NCBI RefSeq assembly: GCF_030936135.1
Contig: NC_082595.1
Coordinates: forward strand, 12,686,430-12,750,429
Reading direction: 5' to 3'
DNA length: 64,000 nucleotides
DNA from: Gavia stellata
Taxonomy: Eukaryota; Chordata; Aves; Gaviiformes; Gaviidae
The notes under the pieces: model-generated
Told to the model about the DNA's origin: nothing
Database searches by the model: none
Seen by the model: only the letters and a program-made list of their open reading frames with translations
In this document: one piece after another, positions 23,361 through 37,882 of the stretch
Layout of the letters: every line of letters begins with the position of its first letter
How positions within the stretch are numbered: the stretch's first letter is position 1
Made by a program: the position numbers and the translations under genes

Positions 23361-26300
23361 TGCTACAGGAACAGTCAGGATAGTCAAAACAAAGCTGCCT
23401 GAGGAACTGCAGTAGGCTCTCCTGATGCTGTGAAATTGGCTGAGTGATAAGACAGTAGGTAGGTTTTGATATTGAGAAATGCAAAGTAGTGTACGTGAGT
23501 TAAAATAAGCAGACACAGTAATAGGCTCTGTATTTACTCTTACTGTAGTGGAAAGATCCTGGACGCACTATGATCTTGGTGTTTGTTCTCCAAAAATATC
23601 AGCAGTGGTAGAAAAGGTGAACTATATGTTAGGAACAATTAGAAAATGAATGGAATTAGAAAGAAATATTGTGCCCATGTATGCAATACTTTTGAGATTA
23701 TAGTCCCTCTGTCTTAAAGATTGAGAAGAATGATAGAAATAAGGGACAGCTTCCACATGAGAAGAGATTTAATCAGAGTCAGAAACAGAAACAGAAAAGA
23801 AAATACAAGAGGACACACCAGCCTGAAAAAGAGGCTGCTAGAAGAAGGTATACTGGAAGTATGTCATATCACAAAAGGTAGGAAGAAGACAAATAGGGAT
23901 TATTACTCCCATTTCTCTTATCAGAAGGAGTAGGAGATGTTCCAATACCCTCACTATCACAAAAGGTTGAAAGTATAAATAGCGTCCAAAAAGAATTAAA
24001 TGGAATTGATGGAATATAGGTCTGTTGACAGCTACTAAATACAACAGTCTCTTTGAAGCCTCTGCCTGAGAAAGCCCCTGAGCTGCTGACTCTCAGATGC
24101 TCGCTGGGTTGGCCATGGGGAAAAACTCTATAGGCCTGCTTTAGTTTCATATACTCTTTTTATAAATATCCAATGCTGTCTGGGATGAGAGCTAGGATGG
24201 CAATTTTAAATCTGTAAGTGAAACACCAACAACGTCAGTCATCCTTACTGTACTGCATATATCCATAGGTTTATTTTTACATCTTGTTCAAACATTTTTA
24301 TATGCCGTTTGTATTTTGAATGGATATGTTTTCCATATTACCAATTCATGAGATTTTATCACAAGTCTTCCTTGCATTAGTTGTGTGGTGTTTTTTGCCT
24401 CGCACTTCTAGCCACAGGTGATCTTGCAGTTGAAAGTATCTTAAAAAAAAAAAAAGGGGACCAGAGATTAAAAAAAATTCTTACTGCAGTTTGTGTAGAA
24501 AAGTTTCATGATGTGTATCCGTATCTTTGAAAAAGAGTGAGTAAACATTAAGGAAAAAATAGCATCGGTTGATTCCATTTTTTAAAAAGTGAGTAATTTT
24601 ATGAGCCTTTCCTATTAATGCATGTGGTTACCAGTGTACCTTTTTATAAAAAAGAAAAAAAAGAAATGGTAGTGAAATGTTTTAACCATATGCTATGTAA
24701 ATCATCATTAAAATCTCAGGTCCTTGTATATCTTGCAGGAATACGGTCTAAATAGAAAGATAATGTAATTGGTTTCTAGGCAGTTTCTCTTAAGTATAAT
24801 GTGCATCTTTAAAACTGAGTGGCGTAATATAGTTCTTTATATACCATGAGAATTTATAATGGTGATAATAAATTAAACATCAGTGCTTACCTTTCTCCCT
24901 TGCTGGCTTAATCACCAAAGCCCAGGAGCTGCTTAATGCCCCTTGATGAATCCTCAGAAGAAACAAGGAGTCAGAAAGCATAAGAGCAGTGCACATAAGT
25001 ATGTGTTGCACATCACTCAGGCATTTCATACACAAGAAAATGCTACAACTCATTAGAGGAAAAAAGGAAACGTGGCTGGAAAGCAGGGATGTTTGTGACT
25101 GCCAAAGCATGGCAGTAAAAGGACTGAGGGTAGCTGGATGTAAGAAAGGGTCCATGCAAAAATAAAATTTGAAATAGGAGTAAAAAAGAGAACAAATTGC
25201 AGATTCATTCACAGCTCGTTTATTTCTATCTTACAGGGGTTTTAACAAATTTTATGTGTTAATACTTTAGACTGAAATTTTCAGGTTCCATTGTAAATAA
25301 TAATGATTAGTCAAACACATTCTTTTCTCTGCTCAAAATGCCAAGGGGGTCATTAACTAACAAGCTATATCAAGGTTCAACCAGTGTTTTTCAGAGCTGT
25401 GCTTATTTTGTCAGCTCACCTTCTCCTGTAATGCAAGCTGAAGGAAATTCATTATAAACTCTTTCCTCTCTGTTCATTCTTTCCTCTGCCACACAATACC
25501 CATCCTGCAGGAAAAGTTGGATATACTTGAGCTATTCAATCTGCAGGTATAGTGGTAAATAAAAAATGGCTAAACTTCCATATGTAAGGAGCAGGTATAC
25601 CTATGTTGCTCAGATTAGGACTGCATAAATTCCAATACTCTTGCTTCTATCCCTGGCTACACCAGGGATTTTAACTTATTGAAGAAGTCCCCTTACACTT
25701 GCTGGCAAAAGTAGGTAAGGACACTGACTGTCTGACACTGACACCCATGTTATGGATGTTCTTGAAGCCTTCCTAAAATCAAGACACATTTTGTGGGATT
25801 TTCAGAGAAATACTGGCGTTTTCGACAACCTGCCAAGGCAGTAAACAGATCCACTTTCTTCAACAGTGGGAAAAGGTGGGGAAAGTTATAAAGAGTGTTT
25901 GACAACTTTGAATTATCCCCAAACCTGAACTTTCCACTGTGTCCTACCTTCTGTCCTGTAGCCTGTACACATTCCCCAATTAGAATGTGAAAATATATTA
26001 TCTTTTTCATGGAAAAATCTAAAATGTATAATATTTGATTAAAGTAATCCTCTGCTGTCATCAGGTGATGGCCCATAAAAGAGTCAGCTCCCCAATAAAA
26101 ATGGTGTTGCAGGACCTTTAGGGCTTGTATATATTCCCCACTTCTTTGTTGCCTGCCAGAGAGCTTTCCTGACTGATGCTGTTCACTGGAAGAGAATTTG
26201 CCTCTTAAACTTGATTTTCAGATCAGCTTCAAGTGTTTGGTTTCATGGTGAAGTGTATGGGATGACCTAGAGCCCTGATTAGAGTTCTCTGTGCCCAGGC

Positions 26301-29300
26301 ATATTGAACACCACTGTTAATCAGCTCCTTCAGAATCACTATTCATTCACAACAAGTTAAGATAGAAGTAAATAAAAACATTTCTTTCTAAAACAGCCAA
26401 CACAGATACAAAAGTTTATCAAGACACAGGAGGCAGAAATTCCAAATCTGTGTTCAATCTACATGTGTAGACATCAAATCTGAGCTGCTTCACTGTGCCA
26501 CGGGCAGTCTGTACCTAATCCAGTTTGTTGGGGACTCAGCTCTCTTGTGCGTTTTGCATACTCAGTAAATGTGCTGTCAAAATACACGGTCTTTTATCTT
26601 AAACCCCTTACTTGGAGTTCTATTAAGCTTCAGCTCTTCTTTTTCTCAAAGATTATTGATCTTTAACTTCTCTGGAAGCAATTTTGCACCTCTGCCTTCC
26701 ACCTTCTGAAAATGTCTTCAGCAGAACAGTCGTGATCTCTTGTGCATGACTAAATTATTAGGAAACTGTTAACTTAGGAATCAGAAAATGTGAAAATCTC
26801 ATTGAGAATTTTTTTCCATATGAACCTTATATTTTGTATTCATATGTAACCACCAACTGCTCTGATATAAAAATGTAAATACAGTTGATGCATGTAGCTC
26901 ATTACTGGCTCTGGCTCTCATTCAAAAGCAGAAACCTGGGTGACTCACTGTTTTGAGGTAAAAGTGAGCTTGGGGCAACTGAATTCAAACTGAATTATTT
27001 GCTTTATTCCTTAATAAAAGTTGTTACCTCTGTGCCTGGTGGGAAGAGCCCACACCATCTTGGAATCAGCAAACACATCAGAAATTAAAGGAGTGTTGCA
27101 TAATGTACCATCACCATAAGGAACAGTATGCTTGTCAGATGTAAAAATCACAATTAAAAAGTTTTCAAGAAATAACACAATTACGCTCTGGAAATGTCAG
27201 TACAACCATTAAAGCTAGGAGCAATAAAAGCATGGTAGAATGATTTCTGCTCTGTTTGGATTAGTTCACTAATGAAGGAAGAACTAAGACTTTGCTCTTT
27301 AGCAAAGGGGAGGAGGACTTTAATATGTCAGCGCAATAGCCCTCACAAGAAAGACAGGCCGGGGTGCTTTTTCCATTGTTGTACTCAAATCCAAGCAATG
27401 AAATCTGCTAAGGCACAAAATGTCCTTTGCTTGGAACATCATCATGTTCTATGACAAGTCTAAGACAAGTTGGAAGAGAGAAGTTGAAGATGAGGTGTCA
27501 GTATGTTACTAATACTGTTCAGATCTATGAATCATTACCAACAGATGTAGAATAAGTGAAAAGTTTTTGGTAAAATACAACAGTGAAATTCAAGAGCCAC
27601 TCTAGTGGTTTTACTTTGGCTTTATATCCATGTAGCTGATAGAGAAGTGTGGTGCAAAGATGATAAGCTTCTTTAAGAAGCAATGCTTCCAAAATAATAA
27701 ATATATAAATAAATGAAAACTGAAGTAAACTTAACTAAAGCTAACTCAATCATGTGCTTAGGGAAAACATAAGTATAGCTTTGACTGGGATTTACTGGTT
27801 AATCTTTGCTCGAGACGGTTGTAGGACTCAAAACACGTATCAGTACTAGTGACCTAAACCAGTTCAAAGCAACAAAAATCAGCACTGTCGTGCCAAACTG
27901 AGTTTGCCTTAACAGAAACCACTGATGCGCAGGAAGGAAAGAAAACTTCATTTTGAGTAAGGCACAAAGGGAAAGCATGTGAATTGCCTGCTTATCTTAG
28001 TCTATTATATTGAAATGCTTGAAATGATTTGAAACAAGTATTCAAAATGCACAGTTTTCTTGAACATTATGGGGTTTTACCACATAATTTACTACATACA
28101 TATTACTTTTTTACTGCTGGATAATGGTGCATGCTTCCCAGAATATATCTGAAATGAAACTGCATGAATAGGCCTTGTGCTGGAGAGAACTTCCCTTGAA
28201 GAATTGAATTGCACATGACTGGTGGCATTGTTGTCTGCCTCGCACAAAATATGCCCTCTACCTTCTCAGACAAACCATGCAGCAGTGCCCTTCTAGGAAT
28301 ATATTGAAAACAAGCTATTTGAAGAAGTCTGTATTAAAAAAATAAAATAAAAAAAGCGCACCTTTTTAAAACTCTGCACTGTATTTCATCTGTTTAATGT
28401 CGAGACTCTACAAAGTACAGAAGAGGTCATTTTTCCATGGGTATTGGAACTGATTTTTTTTTTTAATTTTTATCTGCCACTTATTTCTGGATCATCTGAA
28501 CTTTCTAGTTTCTGTGAAGCTACAGGGCAAATTGTCCCCCTTCCAGTAAATGGAAACCTTTGATAATTCAATCATTAACTGCTTTCTTTGAGTGCTCTAT
28601 TCTTCCTCCAAGTTCTGCTGGGTAATACCACCTTTGTCATAAAGTCTTTCCCATTGAAATAATTCGTGGTTGAGATGAAGGAAAAACCCAAGTTAAGGCA
28701 GAGCAGAAAGAAAGTTCACAGACAAGTCCTCTCAAGTGACCTGGCAGTTTAAGGAAACATTGCCATTGTAAGAACTGAGCTGTGAAAAGTATAGCACACA
28801 TAGGTACCTAAGCTAGATAGAGACTTCCTAGCTGGGGTATAGGTGGCAGTCTAGTTCCAGTGGTTCAGCCGGATCTCTTGGCATGCCTTCAGGTAGCTTC
28901 ACAGTTCTGTAAGCTGTATCCTGAGCTTTTTAACATATTATATCCTCTGTGCACCTGCTTACACGTGTGTCTTTTCTGTAATTGCTGTATTTGTAGGTAC
29001 AAAGGAGTAGTCAAATTCAGCAAAATACAGGGAACAAATCCTGGATGGTCACTAAAGCAAGTGGCATCTCCAGCTCTGGAGCTAAAAGGTTGAATTACTG
29101 CTAGAGTTGCCTAGCCTAGACTGCATTGCATTTGGTATTATGTATAGTGATAGGTAAAGTGTCAGGGTTATTAGGATAGGTGGCAGTCACTCTTGCCAGG
29201 CTTCAGGTGGCTGCTTTTCCTCAACTGGAGCTAACAACCATGGGGTCTGCCCTGACTGGTGGCTCTTTTGTTTTTAGCCATCAGAAAGTGACAAAAGAAA

Positions 29301-30303
29301 GCTGAGAATACCAAGAATTTTCAGCCTGGGAAATACAAAGCAGAGAAGGCAAAGTTTGGTTATTACTCCAAGGCTTCAACTGAACAAATGGTTCTGAGTT
29401 AGCCAGATTTTTAACAGAGCTTGCAATGCCGGTGCACTTCCAGGCCCAAAAAATCCTTTCTATTGATCTTTCTTCCCTTCTAGAAGTATCTTCTTGTCTG
29501 TTTTGAGTTCTTAGCCATTTTATAGGCTTCCTTAGAAGATAGTGTTTAATCTACATGCTGTGCACATTTTTGGATACATATGTTTTTGGAGATTTGATTT
29601 TCTTGCCTTGAATCTTTAAATTTGGCATTTTTTTTATATTAACCTCTACTATTGTATTTGAAAATGGAAATTCTACTTATCATCCTTTTTAAATATTAGT
29701 TTGCATAAATTTAGGAAAATGGAAGGAAATTCTTTAATGGATGCTGACTTCTTAAAACTTTCCAAAAGTAACAAAGGATTTTCAAGTACAAATCTTTTGA
29801 CTTGGAGTAGATTTTCTGCAGCTTTCTCCCCTTCAGTGTTTGGGTTTTTTAAAATCTTCTGCTATGTGTTTATTTAATACATAGTAAAAAAAAAAATCCT
29901 TGGGAAAAAAGTATTAGCCATTTTAATGCGGACTTTAATGATTTAGATGTCTGTGATGTTGAAAAGATACTAGATACCTGTCTGGTTCCCTTTGCTAATT
30001 GATTTTGCATTAAAATGCTGAAAATCATTTTGAGTCTCACTTGGCTTAGTGGTGGTTTTTCTTCTTCTACAAGTTCTACTCATTTCAAGTTTTAATAGGT
30101 TTTTCATTTTAGATTAAATAAGAACAAAGCCAAGGACTAAAGATAGACAGCATTCTAGGTAGAATTTTCAAAGCTCTTAACCATAAGTCTATGTGCAGTC
30201 ACTCAAATAACTACAGTGCGTGATGTAGGTATTTAGGCTACCTATATAACCATGCATGCACGATGTTGCTTTGGCAATGCAGAACTCATGGCGGCGGGAG
30301 GGG

Positions 30304-30480
30304 AATCACAGAATGATTAAGGTTGGAAAAGACCTATAAGATCATCAAGTCCAACCATTAACCCAAGACCACCATGCCCACTAAACCATGTCCCGAAGTG
30401 CCACATCTACATGTTTTTTGAACACCTCTGGTGATGGTGACTCCACCACCTCCCTGGGCAGCCTGTTCCAATGCTTGACC
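30304..30480 (-). mobile_element. CR1 LINE 3' tail, short copy
   Basis: This antisense CR1 tail opens with ATCACAGAATGATTAAGGTT and GGAAAAGACCTATAAGATCA, with CACTAAACCATGTCCCGAAG marking the end of ORF2 (TAG stop on the minus strand). It stops abruptly after CCAATGCTTGACC. It is the same subfamily as 37955-38466 and 39771-39898, but it keeps only the last part of ORF2 and the 3' UTR. It is inactive. Confidence 0.94.
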
Positions 30481-33400
30481 AGGAGTTACAATGGATAGGG
30501 AGCTATCCCGTATATGACAGGATCTGTTAAAACTTGTCCCAGTTTGTGCTGAGCTGTTAGTACAGTAAGAGTGAACTTGCCCTAGCTGTCAAATGTTTTA
30601 ATTCCACAAAAAAGGGGGCCACTCAATCTGGCCAAAAGTTAATGTATTTGAGCAAATAACACTGATTTCCTTGGGCTTTGAATTGGATTCATATTATAGT
30701 TGTTTCTCCAGGAAGGAAGGAAGACATTAAGATTAAACGTTAATGCTTGGAGTAAAACACCAGATCTGCTAGAGTTTTTCCCCAAATGTGCAGGTTTCAT
30801 AATTCCCTTGTACATATGCAGACGCTTTCTCCATATACTTCATCAATTCCATATGAATAAATTTCAGAACCAGTGCCAGCCCCAAAACTGTCCTATTAGC
30901 TATGGAATGTGCTCAAATACCATGGTGATAACCACAGAATAAGAAATCTTGTTAGGTTTTCTCTCATATTTCCCACATGCTCTCCTCAAACTATTAGAGC
31001 ACTGTTTTGCACAAAACTAATTTATTTCTCTTTGTGCAAGTGTTTTAGCATCTTACAGCTAGGGAAAGTCTGTCCTACATATTGCTTTTATAGATTAGGT
31101 TTATTGAATATTCTATACCTCCCTCGTGCCTTTGAAAGCAAGAACCAAACATAAAGATCTAGTCCATGAGAAAGAAATGTGCATAAGGTCAGAGAAATGA
31201 ATTTTGTTTGTGATATATTGCCCTCAGCCCGCTGTGCAGCTAGCAATTACTATCAATGTATATTGCACACAGAAATCTTAATTACTTTCTTTCTGCATTT
31301 TACATTCTCCTTGATTTCCCCCCTCCCTCCTCCACTGGAAACTGCCATCTTTCCCTTTGAATTCTATATTCCCCAGCATTCTTTTAGCTAGAATAAACCC
31401 TTCTGTGATGACTGCTACCTTGTTAACTTCAGGAGGCACTGGAGACAAAAAAGGTTGTTTCTCTGGTTACCTCAGAGCTGGGTCCTAGGAAATTATTGTG
31501 CCCTCCATGATCCGCAGTAAGAAAGGGCAGTGCAACATACCAAGGAGCATCAACACGCAGAGATGTCCTCCTAGCCTCAACCTCATCTTGGCAGAATCTC
31601 ATGACACAGTGCAGAAGTATGTGAGGTCATGCTGAAAGCGGTAAGACCAGGTAAGCATGGTGTTACGCCCCCCACTACAGAAACCTTTATCCACATTATT
31701 CCCAGTGTCCTCAGTGATGAAACAACTCTGAGTTGTGTTTCTGCCCCATTCCCCTGTAGATATGCCATTAAAATAGTGTTTTCAGGAGTACAGTGCCAAT
31801 TCTTCTAAAGATGGCTATGTCTATATTAGCAAGTAGTACAGTGCAATAGGAGCAGATCTACAGAACAAAACAGTTGGTGCTGCGGATGCAGCACCCACAC
31901 TACATGTATTTGTGGAGGCGGGGGGGTGGGAAGGGTAGCTCAGACCAGCTCTTGCCTGGTCCTGTGGGCTGGCTGCCTCTAAGTGGTTGAATTACAGTAG
32001 AGGTGCTCCCTGGGCATGTCTTTCAGCTGAGCGTGGATCTGGAAGGCACTTGGTTTGCGTGCTCTGAGGCAGCTTCACAAGGTGAGCCACAGCACAAGAA
32101 ATGGGCGTGGATTGGAGATTTACTGCAAAAGCACTCTCCTGGTATGATCCAAATATTAATACACATGCACCTGCTGTCAGCTCCCACTTCAGCACCGATA
32201 TAGAAGGTACATTTTCAAACAACCTCCACATACGGAATGTTAAAATCATCTGAAGGTATGATCAGTTAGTACCGGCAGATGAATGCTGTTAGAAATCTGG
32301 GTCTCACCTTGTAGCTTAGATGGTCAGGAAAACTTAACCCTAATCGCAGCATTGGCTATCTGAATATGCGGCCCTGAAAACTTAAGAATCTGGTCTGCAG
32401 AAGTTCTGGTTCAGCTGCTTAGTTGTGAAATGGGATGATGTGATTTATTGATGCCAGCTTTTAGACTTTTATTGCAAATCTTGTGATTTCAGCATTCTCT
32501 GTAAACTCTGGGTCTAAGAGTCATGACACAAGCAGAACATGTCCTTCCTCATTTATGAAGGAAGTTTCAAAGCATACAGTTTTAAGGATGCTTGTAAGGG
32601 AATCCCGTAAATTGAAAGGTATGAATTGTAATTTTGAACATTTTTTCAATAGCATTAACTATTCTTCTACCTACCATTTGCCTTTTTTGCTCTTTTGTGC
32701 AATGACTGATTCTCAATCTGATAAAGAGCTTACTAAAGAGAGTTAAAATAGGAGTACAGTTAGTAAAGGGTTGAATAATATTGTGCTTCTCCATCATCGA
32801 ACAGGAAGGATGAAGCAAACACTGCTTTTGTTCTTTTTAGGAGGCAAATCTGATAAAAGCAGAGGTTTCTTTGATAAAATCATATTTCTTTGAAAAGAAT
32901 GTACAAGGTTTTTTTTCCCTGTATGCAGTCAAATAAACCAGCAGCAGATCTGTTTCTTTGACCACAGCTTGCAGCCTATGTGATTGTGCACTCAGTCCAC
33001 AAGCTCTCTGTAAGCTCATCTTGAGTCTGGTTTGCTTCTGTGGTCTTCTGTCTTCAGTCTGAAATTTGCAAAAGTAAGCAGAGAATGCCAACATCTATCC
33101 ACACTTTTACTTACCTACACAAGTAGTACACAGTGCCATGCAAATTCCTAAGTGACCTGGCACGTGCATTTATATTTAATTGTTATATGTGACTGAGTTT
33201 TGATGTAAAAGGTTGAGTTGTTTCATAAAGGAGCTTATCTCTTTCTGTTCTTTTAAATAGAAAAAACAGTTGTGCTTACTTGCTTTGATATATTTTCCCA
33301 GTTCACAGTAAACAAAGTGAAACTCAAAATATGAAGGCATTGCTTCAGGTGTCTGAAAGGTAACCACCTTGTTTTGAAGGAGGTTTGTAATATGAAACAA

Positions 33401-35894
33401 ATTTAAACAACAACTATCAAGGCTGTGAAAATATCAAAATGAAGTAGTTTTGGCAGAAAGTGAAAGTTGAACAGCTTTCATTTAGCACAAGAAGTCCCTA
33501 ACCAATACTTTTAAATGATTTGCTAGATAGCACGTCTGCTTCACTCAGCAAAGACAGATTTTTCTTGACTAACACAAACCCTTGAATCGTTTTTGGTTTT
33601 TTTAGTTCTTAAGCTCTCTTCATGCTGTGTTTCCACAAAATCAGGGTGTCCAAAGACTTTATTTTTTATCTGTAACTTGTAAAAATGACATAGCAGCTCA
33701 GACTACAAGAGAAACATTAGATGGTGCTTGAGTTCTGTAAACTTACACCTATCAAAAGTCCAGCATATTATATTGTGATACACACATCTTGCAAGTGGAT
33801 GTCTAGTTTTCTGTGCCAGAAGAACACTTTAATTATTTCAGTTACTAAAATGCTGTTACCTCACTTAGCAAATTAACGTCCTAATCATAGGCTTGACCTG
33901 AAAAATGATTAATCTTTTTACATACATGTTATTTTCTTTCATAATACATCAGCTCAGCTGTCCTCTTTGCACAGCCACCTTCCCCCTCATTAAGTTTGTG
34001 CCAAAACACAAAACTAATTTTAAAAACAGAAACATTCATTTAAAAATGCAATGTTAGAAATCTCCTGAGAATTCATGTGTCAGGGAAGAAGGGAATTTAA
34101 AACAAGAAGCTAAAGTGTGGCAGGCTGAGGACGTGCCCTTGTCTACAATTTGTAATTAAAAATGGTTCAATATAAAACCAGTAGCTCTTGTACTACAGCA
34201 CAGGTTACACAGTAGAAGGGACTGTGCATGTTAAGTCAAAAGAATTGACTGAGCAGGATTTGAGGGCAGAGAGGGATGGGGAATGTAATAATTTACAGGA
34301 CAATGTCCTACTTACAGAAAGGTTTGGTAAATTTATGTTTCTCAAAGCTTTCTGAGGATTATCTGATATGGAGGTTAAATCAAATCTAATGTTGTATAGC
34401 AAGTGATCCAGAAAAGGAGAGCCAGATTCCATAGCTGGGTAAGCTACATCCAAATGGAGAGATGAGTAAATGAGCACTTCTGCTTCTGTTGCAACCTGCC
34501 AGTCGTAAGCACCCGGCTGTAACACATCTGTGCCATTTTCAGACTGGAAATACCAACTAAATTATGCTAGCTCAAAACAAGAGCTCAAGATTTGGGGTTT
34601 GTCTGCATCCGTCCATGAAGACATATCCCTAATTTTGGTAGAAATCAGTAATGATCCTGGTAGCAGCTCTTAGGCAAATTATATCCTCTTTAAAAATTCT
34701 GTCTTCTGCATTATTTATTGCTAAGACAGCTAATGAACTTCCAACTTCTAGAAGCTTGTAGCCTCTTAGATGGAGCAAAAGGTACAATTAATTTCTGTCC
34801 TGATTTCATAGCTGTTGGCTCAAGGTTTGCCAAGACTACAGGTAATGCTGAATTTTCCCATTCCAGGAGGAGATGGCTGAGAGTAGGTCAGGGATAGCTG
34901 AGTCCTGGCAAGTCATTTGTATTTGTACCACTTGCTATTCTAGCAATAGCCACCACCTCGCACGACCAACCATCTCTTTGCACTGCAGCAGCAGCCAGCT
35001 TAGCCTTCCAGGTGCTAGCAAAGGCAGCGTGGCCATGCCACTCCCTTGGGCACACCATTGCATTTTTTGTGGATGGCAACAAAAGAAGCACAAATTCTGT
35101 TTGCATATGTCATATCTTGCTTTCAGTAGAACAAAAGGACTGCCTTTAAAAATCCATAACAAGGTGCTGAGACTCCTAATGCCAAAGGTCTTGTTATCCA
35201 CTGGTAAAGAAATACAAGTGGCACTCATGCAGTACCTGGGTGTACCTTCGATGGTATGGTTGTGGATGATGAGTGACTTTTGTCTTTTATCGTAAGAGCT
35301 TTAAGCAGTACATATCACTAATACCACTATGTGTATGATTAAACTTTCTCTATTACTCTTCAACCCTCTTCTTAGGTTGTGACCCTAGATGTTTTTGATC
35401 TGGCAGAAAGAAAAAGTAATCTGTTTGGTATTTAAATTAAGTGGCAAATGTTCAAAATTAAGCCATATAAATCTTGAAAGATAAACTCTTATATAACAGT
35501 TTTCAATGAGGTACCAAGGCTGTGTAAAGCTACTTCTGAACGCCTGTGACTGATGGTATGGGCCAGCCATACCAGCACTGCGGTACAGGTGAGTGCCATG
35601 GGGCAGAAACACATAGGGCACAGTGAGCTTGTGTTGTAAGGATTATTGATACAAAATGATGATTAGTAGTTACAAGATGTTTTTCATTGTCCAAGAAGAA
35701 CAGCGAGGACGCGGGGAATGCCAGAGCGAATTCCTTCAGACTCCATGCAATGTTGTTTTCGCCCTAAACTGTTTTTTTCCTCTGTGCCTTCCTGAGTGAA
35801 TTTTCTCATACCCCACTTTACTGAAGGGCAATGGTGATAGGCTAAAGGTTTTGTTTACTAGCAGGGCTGTGCACCTCTTTATGCCTACTAGTAC
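30481..35894. other. Non-coding stretch, no gene recognised
   Basis: No exon, RNA gene or classified repeat was recognised. Open frames are up to 140 codons (34873-35295, plus), without domain, and overlap equally long frames on the other strand, as expected by chance. A G-run (GGCGGGGGGGTGGG) lies near 31917-31930. Confidence 0.6.
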
Positions 35895-36600
35895 AAGTCT
35901 TAACGGGGTTTGAGGCTCCAGGTTGGACGCGGAAGCTCCCCTGCAGACAGACCGAAGCCAGCCACCGGCCTCTGCCTAGGAGCAGCTGTCGTGTGCCTCC
36001 TGCCACTTGCAGAGAGTAACTCTGGTACTGAAGCCCAGTCTTTAGGGAAGCAACCTTGCTCATCGGGGTTCACGCCCAAAAATGTCCTTGTCGGGGCGCA
36101 GCAGGAGCTGGAGGCTCCCTGGGGGCCAGTAGCACTGGGGGTCCCCAGGGTGGCATGGCAGGGCCTGATAGCCAGGGCCCCTCGGTGCCCCACCACCCCA
36201 GCCGGGATTAGGGCAGCTGAGGGCACGGGGGCAGCCCTGGGCATTGGACACCTCCCTGGGTACAGGGCTGGGCCGAGGCTGGGCCAGGTCATGGCCCCAC
36301 GGATGGGCACAGTTTGTCAGGGCCCACGGCTGAGCAGGGCAGGGCTGTGGGGAGCTGGAGACCAGCCCTGCTGCAGCGTCGCTGGGGAAGGGGCTGACAT
36401 GGGGTCCTGGGCCATGGGCGGGTGGGGGAGAACTGTCACAGGAGATGGCAAAGCCAAAATAAAGGCAGGACAGGAGGGACTCTTAACAGCCTCCATTGAT
36501 TGTGCTGCTGCTGCAGCAATGTTCGGGCCAGAGGAGGAAGAGGATGGAGAGGGAGGCAGGGACTGCCGGCAGCTGTGGAGGCTGTAAACAGCAGGGAGCA
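35895..36600. other. GC-rich, CpG-poor block of unknown origin
   Basis: About 700 bases are sharply richer in G and C than the AT-rich flanks, with runs such as GGGGGCCAGTAGCACTGGGG and GGGCTGGGCCGAGGCTGGGC. By eye only about a dozen CpGs fall in the core 420 bases, far fewer than expected for its GC content, so it is not a classical unmethylated CpG island. It contains the longest open frame of the window (225 codons, 35910-36587, plus). Long frames are also open on the minus strand, which is what stop-poor GC-rich DNA gives by chance, and no domain is visible. A GC-rich avian interspersed repeat or an old LTR is possible, but no termini were found. Confidence 0.45.
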
Positions 36601-37882
36601 CTGGGGAGAAGGGGCACCAGTGCTGAGTTTGTCTCACTGCTTAATATGTCTCTCCTGCGAACTTGTGATCAAGCTTGCAAGTCAGGCAACTGTTCTTACG
36701 CAGAGAGATTTCAAGTCAAAAACCATTGCCAAGAGGAATGCTTTCAAAGTACCACAGGATTTAACTTCCTTAATCATGTGGGCACTTTTGAAAATGTAAC
36801 CCCAAAAATCTTTTTGTATATAATGGAGTCCAATCAGAATTTTAGAGTAAGTATGCATTTTTCCATTGGCTTCAAAGGGCTATGAATCACGCAGATTTAT
36901 TTTAGTTAAAACGTTTCTATCAATAAATCAAGATCCTTAAAATGGTCACATGTTTCCAGTTATTCTTTCAGAGGTGATTTTCCCCATTCTTCAGATAATT
37001 TTTCTGTGGCTGTGTTAGGTTTGCAATGACTTAGGAAATCACTACTGATCAAAATCAACAGAAAGTGAAGTTTTATTATGTGTTATAATTGCGCATTTAA
37101 AAACTCTTAAAGATAAAAAGTTACTGAGCTGGGTATTCTTTTCATTAAATATTTCATGGCAACAACAGTGGCTGAAGATTATGCTAAATGAACATTTGAT
37201 CTTTTAAAGAGAGTTGTTAGACAAATCCTGCTAAAATTACAAGGAATTCTTTCTTTTTCTTTATCCCAGGTGGTTTGATCAAGGCAACCCACTGAGCACT
37301 TTATTCTGCACTAAGTCATGTTCAAAAAATGGCTATTTTTGGACTGTATTTGCCTGAAACAGCAACATCACAATCTAACCACTGAGTTGAAAGAGTGAAG
37401 TAGTATGATGTTGGTTTTGCTTTTACTAGAGAGGTTCCCAGGACCCAACTGCAAAGATGAGGAAAATTAATCCTGATAGCTGATGACAGACACCCTCAGG
37501 CAAGTTTAAATTAAGTGATTAGTCCTATGCAGAGATTGAAGAGATATCATTCATGTTTCTTTGCTTCCTAGGCTATAGACCAGCCCCAGTACTTGTAGTG
37601 GTTAAAGTAAAGGCTTATCCAGTGTGCGTGATGGAGAGTGCAGAGATTCCCAAGCTATTTCCAGATGGATGCATCTGTGCAATACAATGTACCATTGCTC
37701 AGAGAGACAGTTCAGGGTTTAAAGTGGCTTTACTACATCTGCCTGTGCCTGAATTCATAAGCCTCACCCTCCCCCTAGTCTTTGCTAGCTCAGATGCTCT
37801 GCCCCACACTCCAGTGCACAGCCTAGCTATGCCTCTTGCAAAATACAGGAAGGAGGGGGAGATCTGTAATTTTCTCTGCTCT
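36601..37882. other. Non-coding stretch, no gene recognised
   Basis: This is AT-rich sequence. Short open frames extend rightward out of the GC-rich block (to 36885) and another sits at 37553-37888. Neither has a recognisable domain or splice sites at plausible places. Confidence 0.6.

Larger units (their letters stand above)
19466..30303. other. Non-coding stretch, no gene recognised
   Basis: This is AT-rich sequence without a convincing exon or RNA gene. Notable contents are a T14 run at 21662-21675, two GC/CpG-richer patches (listed separately) and an A13 run at 24443-24455. There are AT-rich runs near 22140-22200. Open frames reach 135 codons (21325-21732, plus) within the first CpG patch, without recognisable domains. 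Confidence 0.6.

Noticed and set aside
36060..36480. CpG island at the GC-rich block
   Set aside because: GC content is high, but CpG dinucleotides are far below expectation by eye, so it does not behave like an unmethylated island.
35910..36587. 225-codon plus-strand open frame
   Set aside because: It lies in stop-poor GC-rich DNA with comparable frames on the opposite strand. It has no domain or splice context and is biased to Gly/Ala/Pro as random GC-rich translation would be.
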